Assembly (NCBI RefSeq): GCF_907165205.1
Contig: NC_058195.1
Span: forward strand, 3,906,001-3,970,000
Direction of reading: 5' to 3'
Source of the DNA: Coccinella septempunctata
Lineage: Eukaryota > Arthropoda > Insecta > Coleoptera > Coccinellidae
DNA: 64,000 nucleotides
Shown here: piece after piece, positions 58,001 to 64,000 of the stretch
Layout: the number at the start of each line of letters is the position of its first letter
How positions within the stretch are numbered: the stretch's first letter is position 1
Position numbers and translations under genes: made by a program
Notes under the pieces: model-generated
Databases searched by the model: none
Seen by the model: the letters and a program-made list of their open reading frames with translations, nothing else
Told to the model about the DNA's origin: nothing

Positions 58001-61000
58001 TCAAAATAGGTAGAAACAATCAGGAAGTACAAAAAGGGATAATACCGAACAAATCCAGAGCTGAGGAACTGGCAACGGCGCAGTTCAATGCCACAAAGAA
58101 GGAGATGTCGACGAACGAATCCAGAGGCAGCTTCTTCAAACGGAGAAGAAGCTCGAATAGGAGATCGAAGAGTCTGGGCAAAGAACACTGGGACGACATA
58201 CTATTTTCAGATACAGTTTCCAAATTCCCAGCCTACGAGAGGGTACTCTTGAAACATCCCGGTTACACCAGACCTGTGATAATGTTCGGACCTATCGCCG
58301 ACGTTGCCAGGGAGAAACTCTTGAAAGATTTTCCGGACAAATTCGTTTCTCCACGTGAGTGTTCTGACAATTTTTTGAAACCACATCTGTTAACTAACGA
58401 AATGCTCTTCTTCCCAGAACAAGATACCAACGTTGAGGATCACAAATCCCAGAAAAATTCCTCAAACATAATCAGACTGTCGGCCATCAGGGAAATAATA
58501 TCGACGGGGAAGCATGCCCTGTTGGACATAACGCCAAACGCCGTCGAAAGATTAAATTACGCACAGATGTATCCAATCGTTGTTTTCTTCAAGGCTGAAA
58601 CCAAATTAGTCATAAAGCAGTTGCGACAGGGATTACCAAAGTGAGTAATTTTACATGACAGGTTGAATAAATACGAATTTAGGCAGGAAATGAAATCTAC
58701 GCGACGGTTAATTCGAGGCGAGGTTATAGAAGGGCACGATCATTCCGATTTGGACTAGGATCGTAATAAGTGATAACGACGTAGGCTGTGGGGAAATGTA
58801 GATTTTTTTTTTCAAGAAGGTTGTGCAAATCTTTCGGTAATTGTAATTTGTTTTCAGTTTTATACATCGTGAGGGTTTTTGTTATATGCTTATTCACTTT
58901 TGTTGTTAGTTATTTTTTCTTTTCGCTTTCATTTTTCGTGATGATTGTTAATTTTTTGCCCATTTTCTTTCTTGAATTATTTCAATTGTATCTTAACTAT
59001 TTCTTCACTATGAAATATTTTGCAGGTTCGAGGTACTGATATAAATTTTTTTTTTAGATCTGCTCATAAAAGTTCTAAAAAGCTCCTCGAGCAATGCCAA
59101 AAATTGGACAAGGTCTGGAGCTACGTCTTCAGCAGTACTATAACATTGAACGACAATACGGACAATTGGTATCGTAAGGTCAGAGATGTTATTGACAAGC
59201 AACAGGGTGGAGCATTGTGGATGAGCGAGAACAAGGTAAGTGCGAAGATAAGTTTTTTTAAGGTTAAGTCTAGTTTTTCGAAAAATAATTTTGTGAGCAT
59301 CAAATGATAATATAAATTTTCCTCGAAGCGGTACATGTATAACAGCAAATTGCTGTTATATATTTTAACATTCCTGAAAAAATTGTAAAATATTCCATTT
59401 CTTGAATGGGTACTCCCAAACCTTTGTAAAAGAAGTCGTTAGCAACATCTGTCAATGCTATTTTCACATTTGAAAATTGTTGAAATATCTATCACTACAT
59501 TGTACTGATGAGGGACAATGATCCAGAAACCGCTCTACAGTTGTGTGTTTAGATGTTTTCAACTTCTTTGGGATTTTCCTTTGCTAAACATGTTGGCAGA
59601 TGCTCACTTGTTCACGACTTCTTAAAACGCCCATGGTGTATCGTTTAGTCTAAGTTATACTTTCACTGATTGTACTTTTCAGTTTCCGATGGAGTTCTTC
59701 GACGACCTCTGCATAGTAATTACCCCAATACCTCGCGTCTTCTCTAGAACTTCGAATTCACTTCCCTCCTATTACAATCAAAAATGCAGGCAGAAAAGAA
59801 GGGCCCCACACTCCATGTACAGTACGCCCCAATTCATGCACAGTTACTACTATGGTAACAGCTATGGTTATCCGATAACCTCCCTACATCGTTATTCCCA
59901 AAGCACGTTGGGTAGCTGTGAATATCAAAATTTGCCACATTATGCAAGTAGTTTACAACGTCAGTACTTCGATATTAACGAAACTAACAATACGTGTTTT
60001 AATGATGACGACGCATCCCCGCCTGCGAATGGCTTGTTTGACAGTTCTTTGAACATCAAAGAGGATTACCTAGATGATCATTACGAAAAGCTGAGCGATA
60101 ATTTTTTTCATAATAATTTCGTTGTTCGCGACAGATTGGGTTACATGAAAAGCTGCACTACAATTGCCGAAGAAGAAAGCCTCGGCGATATTTAAAAAGT
60201 TTTACGTTTGATGTATTTAGATAGAAAAGTTATCAAAATAGTCAACAGCCACAACAGAAGTTTGATAAAGCGCTGAGCGGACATGCTCTCACTGTTTTTC
60301 TTCCACGTCTTCTCTCAGCTTACAAATGGTAACTTGCCAAATTGATACTGAATCTCTCTCTCTGGTGATTCTGGCTTGTTATACTTGCCCAATGGGTTCA
60401 TAGACCTGCACCAGACAAAGTTTCTAGTCCCTTTTTCTACGTGAAGGGTTAAGTTATTATCTGATGAGTCCTTGATGCCATAATTTGTCGAGTGTTTCCG
60501 ATATATCCATCAATTCTGCTGCTGTTTACCTTCGCCCACCTGAAGATGCTATTGTGTTAGCGAAACACGTGTCGTGGTTTAAAAACTTGTTCTGTGAAAA
60601 TCGTATAGGTAATCTCTTTTAAGTTTAATCATACATATCCGCTCAGCGCCTTTCGTAGAAGTGTTACTTGACTTCTTTTGTATCTTCTCGTTTGTTCACT
60701 TTTGTAGTGGAATTTCCTTGTCGACTGTATTGAAATTTTTCAATTGAGTTTGAAAAACGAAAATCTAGTATCTAATCTGAATTTACTTCGGAAATAATGG
60801 TAGTTGACCCTTGATCAAAGTTTCTATTTTGTCCTTACCTTATCTCACACCGTTTCTAGAATTCTAATGAAGGTTTTTGCATTGCACCTTAGACTTTCTC
60901 TTGTCCAAGCATTGCACCAATTTCTATCAACAGAAGTATGTGAATTATATGAGTACATATACCAAAATGAGCATGCGTTTTCATTCCTTTTTCAATTCTT

Positions 61001-64000
61001 CGAAAGTTATAATTATAATCGACAAGGATTTATAAATAAAAACAAAATAAAAGTTACAAAATCAATAAAAATGAAGTTTTCAATGCGCAAATTCAATGTA
61101 AAGTTAGGATTTCTTTATTTCCATTCATCCCTTTCATTTTATTTTCGAAATCAGTATTGCATGCCGATAATATTTCATTTCGAGCATGCTTAGGCATTAT
61201 TGTTTTGTGGCAAAAACTGCTTTACCACCGAAAAACCCAAATTCGATACCAACAAATTGGACGTTCAGTTATGAGCGGTAAGTTTCATTATGAACAGAAA
61301 AAAAAAACGTCTGCATAAAAAATTCACACGTCTGTACATAACATTTCCACCATACAAGCGGCTGTATATGTGAAGCATCCTTTGTACCGCTTTGTTCCAA
61401 GCATTTTTGAACGAGTATTTTAACTGACTAATAAGAAACTAAAATCGAAAGAATATAACCAGTTGACGATGCCAGCTTGTGTCAGTTTTCACCACTCAAT
61501 TTAACGTTGTTTTTTTTTCATTAAAATAAAACGTATGGGGATAAGAAAAATCTTCCACTAACACTTGTTTGTATGGTAATTTCAGCCAGAGGAATCACTA
61601 TCTGACGATTTCCTGTTCCCCATGTCGTCACTCAGGTTGTCCTACGCGAGTTCCCCAGAAAGTGACCTTGAACACAGTCCTGGTCCTCCTGGCGCTAGTC
61701 CTGGAACAGGTGGTACAAATTCTGTTACTCCAGGAAGACTCACCAAGGCTAGCTCCGATCCTAGTGTCGTCATGGCCGATAATAGCACCACTGACGTCCT
61801 ACCACCCTATCAGGTAAGTTTGTACCCTAATCAGACCTCTGCGAACAGCTACAACATTAACCTGTTCGAATGCGATTACAGCCCAGTTATGACACAAGAT
61901 ACGGATTCAGCAACCAGAATCATAGCGCGGAACCGGATACACCAACCAGTAAAGACCCCAGCTACAGCATATCCACACAAGATATACCATCAGCGTTGGA
62001 CCAGAGCGCTTACAACAAATCCGGAGTGTATTCAGCGCAACCCAACCAGGAATACGAAAAGGGAGAGTATCCTAAACAGGAAGCCAGGACGGAGTACAGC
62101 CAAGAGAGGATATCGGAGCTCAGGGATGAGTTCGATGAGAATGGGAAGATAGTCGATTTCAACATGAGGCACAGGAGGCAGCAGAGCGCCATGATGAGTC
62201 CTCAGTATCAGGGTAAAGAATCCGGGGACCATACGCCTACAAGAACACCGTCCAAGGAGGGTTTGTACGGTCACATACCGGATTTGCCGCCGAGGGTTGA
62301 TAGGGGAGCTAAACCACCTGGAGGTGCTGTTGCTTCCCCTAGTAAAATACCAAATGGGTAAGAGGAGATTGAACTTAATTTGTCATTTGTTCTGGGTGAA
62401 TCTTTCACTTTTAAATTTATTCCAAAAGTAGATTCTTTCTGTCGAAAGAGTTTTCATAATGAGCTATGTCTTCTCTGGATACCTGACACTGTAGTGTCAA
62501 GCAATACATACGGAATGTATATTAAGTTAAGGCTTTTTTTTGAACAGAAGATAGAACAGGTCAAATTGAAGCGTTCGATTAAAAGTGAAACAAACAAATA
62601 AACAGAAAAAATTAAAAATGAGTACTGGAGTAGATCCTAATACGACGCTAGATCATTTGCTATCTAAAACTGCCTCAGTTTTCCACACTGTTTTAACCCC
62701 ATATGGCATAAAACAATTTTTCAAGTGACCTGATGCCACTAATCAGATAGACTCGGATGTACTGATAGCCATAGCCAGAGTACAAGACAAAGACTCTCCC
62801 TGTATACTTTCTACTCTGCCATAGGGTAGCTATCACCTACATTTTCGAGATTATACCCTGTCTGTATGTCTGGAGACATCCAATTTCAATATTTGTTACA
62901 AATAAACTGCATACACTCATATGATTTTAGAAATTCCTACATGATTTTCATAATAAGTCCATGTTTTTTTCTAGACGATCTGCCCACGAAAGACTGTTTG
63001 GTGCAAAGTCAAATACAGCTAAAGAGGCAGGCGAACAAAATGCGGCAGATCCAAATTTCACCTCCAAACTTGGATCTTTGGAAAGAAGCCACAACTCCAA
63101 ATCGGTAAGTTTTATGAGCACCAAACTCTTTGGCATGTTGACAATTCCGAATCTGTCGTTGGTGCCCATCCAGAGCTTGACAAACCTAACTAAAGTTAGC
63201 GATTAGTTGTCAAGAAGATCAACGCATCGGTTCTTCTCTCATATTGCCCTTCAAATCTTTCAGGATTCTCTCTCGAGCTACGATTCCTTCAACAAACCCA
63301 CCAACACTCGGATAGGACCGAACGCTCACGATGACCTCAAAACGACCCTGTCGAAGATTGACCATACCCCCGTCCCCCAGAGCAATTCTGCGAAGTTTAC
63401 TTCACCGTCAGGTCAGAGATGGGACCAGAGTCCACACCGGTATGGATCTAAAATGGATCTCAAGTATGGCTTACCGCTAGCGAACGACCAAGGGCTGGAT
63501 AACAGCCCTAGGACGTCTAGGGAAATGGACAAAGATGGCAATCCTGTGGACATGATGAACTTACGGAGCCCCACAGAGAAGGATATGTACAGGTAATCAT
63601 ACTTTCATGTGAAATTTTCATAGGGACTTCGCCAGTTGCCATTTCTGAGTCTAACCTTGTCTCCATGAGGTTTGCTATAGTTTAAATTTATGTCTACATC
63701 AATTTAATTTTATTGAATCCATTCTCAATATGTTCTTACAGGTACTCGAGGGCTATAGCGAAACAACCCTTATCTCCGCGAAGTCATATGGAAACAAAAA
63801 CTGATTATGGCAGATATAGGTGAGTTCAATCATCTGTCTGTCAATCGATGAAGGTCATTCATTCACCTGAAAACAATAGTTTACCATCAAATTATCATTG
63901 AACTGTAAAAAAACTATGAACCCCTATATTAATACATTGAACCAATCGCTCGTTTTGCAGAAGTTCCCACCAAGACCTCTCTCAGTCCCACCTGAGCATC
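49003..64000 (+). CDS. pyd: Polychaetoid / ZO-1 tight-junction scaffold (3' end beyond window)
   Basis: Exons in phase: 49003-49035, 53798-53961, 54329-54570, 54637-54927, 56207-56488, 56767-56836, 56927-57077, 57736-58354, 58418-58640, 59058-59235, 61586-61813, 61882-62357, 62975-63104, 63264-63592, 63742-63819, 63961 onward; 1178 codons so far. Domains: PDZ1 (about 16-105, GYGFGIAVSGGRDNPHF), PDZ2 (about 146-215), PDZ3 (about 362-445, SVGIRLTGGNAVGIFV), SH3 (about 456-525), a basic hinge (KRRRSSNRRSKS) and a catalytically inactive GUK domain (about 590-735, ALLDITPNAVERLNYAQ). A disordered tail follows; the ZU5 domain of long isoforms would lie beyond the window. It is a submembrane scaffold at adherens and septate/tight junctions binding actin and junction proteins. 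The first coding exon (MDSVANNMTSE) is separated by a 4.8-kb intron. Confidence 0.93.
49036..53797 (+). other. First coding intron of pyd
   Basis: 4.76 kb. It holds an inverted-repeat element (49236-50287) and a fragment of the CAGGGGGAG family near 51950-52020. The rest has no recognised gene. Other pyd start exons may lie here, but none could be identified. Confidence 0.45.
49236..50287. mobile_element. About 1.05-kb element with terminal inverted repeats
   Basis: The ends are inverted copies over at least 60 bp (CTTGATTTTGGCTGTT, GGTACTTCTAGAC, GAAAAAGT blocks at 49236-49305 and 50205-50287). GTGACTTGGGAC/GTCCCAAGTCAC motifs recur inside at about 49545, 49615 and 49880. No transposase is recognised. 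Confidence 0.6.
54571..54636 (+). other. pyd: 66-nt stop-free intron between pyd PDZ1 and PDZ2 (exitron-like)
   Basis: It has a GTAAAT donor and a CTTCATTCCAG acceptor. Retention keeps the frame and adds 22 residues (GKFQIPSPKYSITKK...). Splicing joins KKE to DFGIVLG. Confidence 0.55.
54928..56206 (+). other. pyd intron without recognised features
   Basis: AT-rich. A short inverted repeat (TACGTAGAATC near 55883 and its complement near 55950) is the only structure noted. Confidence 0.4.
57078..57735 (+). other. pyd intron within PDZ3
   Basis: 658 nt, phase 0. Nothing recognisable; an antisense open frame (57597-57349) has no coding sign. Confidence 0.4.
58355..58417 (+). other. pyd: 63-nt stop-free intron inside the pyd GUK domain (exitron-like)
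   Basis: It has a GTGAGT donor and a pyrimidine-rich CTCTTCTTCCCAG acceptor. Splicing gives FVSPQQDTN; retention adds 21 residues (RECSDNFLKPHLL...) without a stop. Confidence 0.6.
59683..60195 (+). CDS. pyd: Alternative terminal exon of pyd giving a short isoform
   Basis: A T-rich acceptor (TACTTTTCAG) at 59682 opens a 513-nt exon in phase 0 with the preceding exon end (..WMSENK). It encodes 170 residues beginning FPMEFFDDLCIVITPIPR, then a Tyr/Ser/His-rich stretch, then an acidic end (EEDYLDD-like, EEESLGDI) and a TAA stop. Joined to exons through 59235 it would give about 921 residues ending just after the GUK region, without the long tail. Composition and open length look like real coding sequence. 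Confidence 0.55.
   Translation, partial: FPMEFFDDLCIVITPIPRVFSRTSNSLPSYYNQKCRQKRRAPHSMYSTPQFMHSYYYGNSYGYPITSLHRYSQSTLGSCEYQNLPHYASSLQRQYFDINETNNTCFNDDDASPPANGLFDSSLNIKEDYLDDHYEKLSDNFFHNNFVVRDRLGYMKSCTTIAEEESLGDI
60196..61585 (+). other. Interval after the alternative terminal exon
   Basis: Probable 3' UTR of the short isoform, with AATAAA at about 61036. It includes an inverted-repeat pair: AGCGCTGAGCGGACATG near 60269 and its complement near 60633, likely a 370-bp non-autonomous element. No gene otherwise. Confidence 0.4.
62392..62803. mobile_element. Copy of the CAGGGGGAGTC-type element in a pyd intron
   Basis: It starts GGGTGAATCTTTCAC, continues GTAGATTCTT and GAGTTTTCATAATGAGCTATG as in the 25.1-kb copy, and ends AAAGACTCTCCCTGTA, the inverse of the family's left end. 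Part of its interior (AAACTGCCTCA...) recurs at about 20040 in a DNAAF5 intron. Confidence 0.6.

Overview
This window is AT-rich DNA from an insect nuclear genome. The genes carry many short introns (mostly about 60-100 bp) with canonical GT-AG boundaries. The content is arthropod-like: a polychaetoid/ZO-1 gene, a mitochondrial ACP gene with a duplicated middle exon, Tc1 and mariner relics, MITE-like elements and a 494-bp satellite. A beetle is plausible, but the sequence alone does not fix the order. Nothing bacterial, no CRISPR array and no convincing tRNA or rRNA was seen. Exon coordinates below come from reading splice sites and checking that phases join; there is no transcript evidence.

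Left part (1-23 kb) is gene-dense. On the minus strand: a SYCP2-like meiotic chromosome-axis gene (5203 to beyond base 1), an intronless TMEM50 homologue and SRA1. On the plus strand: an RS-rich/Pro-rich gene resembling Transformer-type splicing regulators (7488-10353), SPSB3, mitochondrial acyl carrier protein with two equal-length alternative exons only 32 nt apart, and NDC80. NDC80 is convergent with DNAAF5 (minus, 21783-18301). A possible 52-codon two-exon gene follows at 22487-22843.

Middle part (23.8-45.6 kb): a minus-strand gene for an arylamine-N-acetyltransferase-like protein, whose reading frame is interrupted once by an in-frame TGA at codon 61; a transposon-rich interval with a mariner relic; a 6.1-kb satellite of about 12.4 copies of a 494-bp unit; then a six-exon cytosolic HSC70 whose first intron contains a nearly intact Tc1-family element.

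Right part (45.6-64 kb): a 187-bp tandem repeat, then the ZO-1 gene pyd running off the right edge. Its reading frame gives PDZ1, PDZ2, PDZ3, SH3 and GUK domains and a long disordered tail. It contains two stop-free introns of 3n length and an alternative terminal exon that would give a short isoform.

There is no operon-like logic; genes are independently transcribed. Meiosis/mitosis/cilia genes (SYCP2, NDC80, DNAAF5) happen to be neighbours. The points most worth testing are the steric mutually exclusive exon pair in ND-ACP, the TGA-interrupted frame at 26.65 kb, the alternative end and exitron-like introns of pyd, the Transformer-like gene with its 1.3-kb second intron, and the triplicated tail exons of the SYCP2 homologue.
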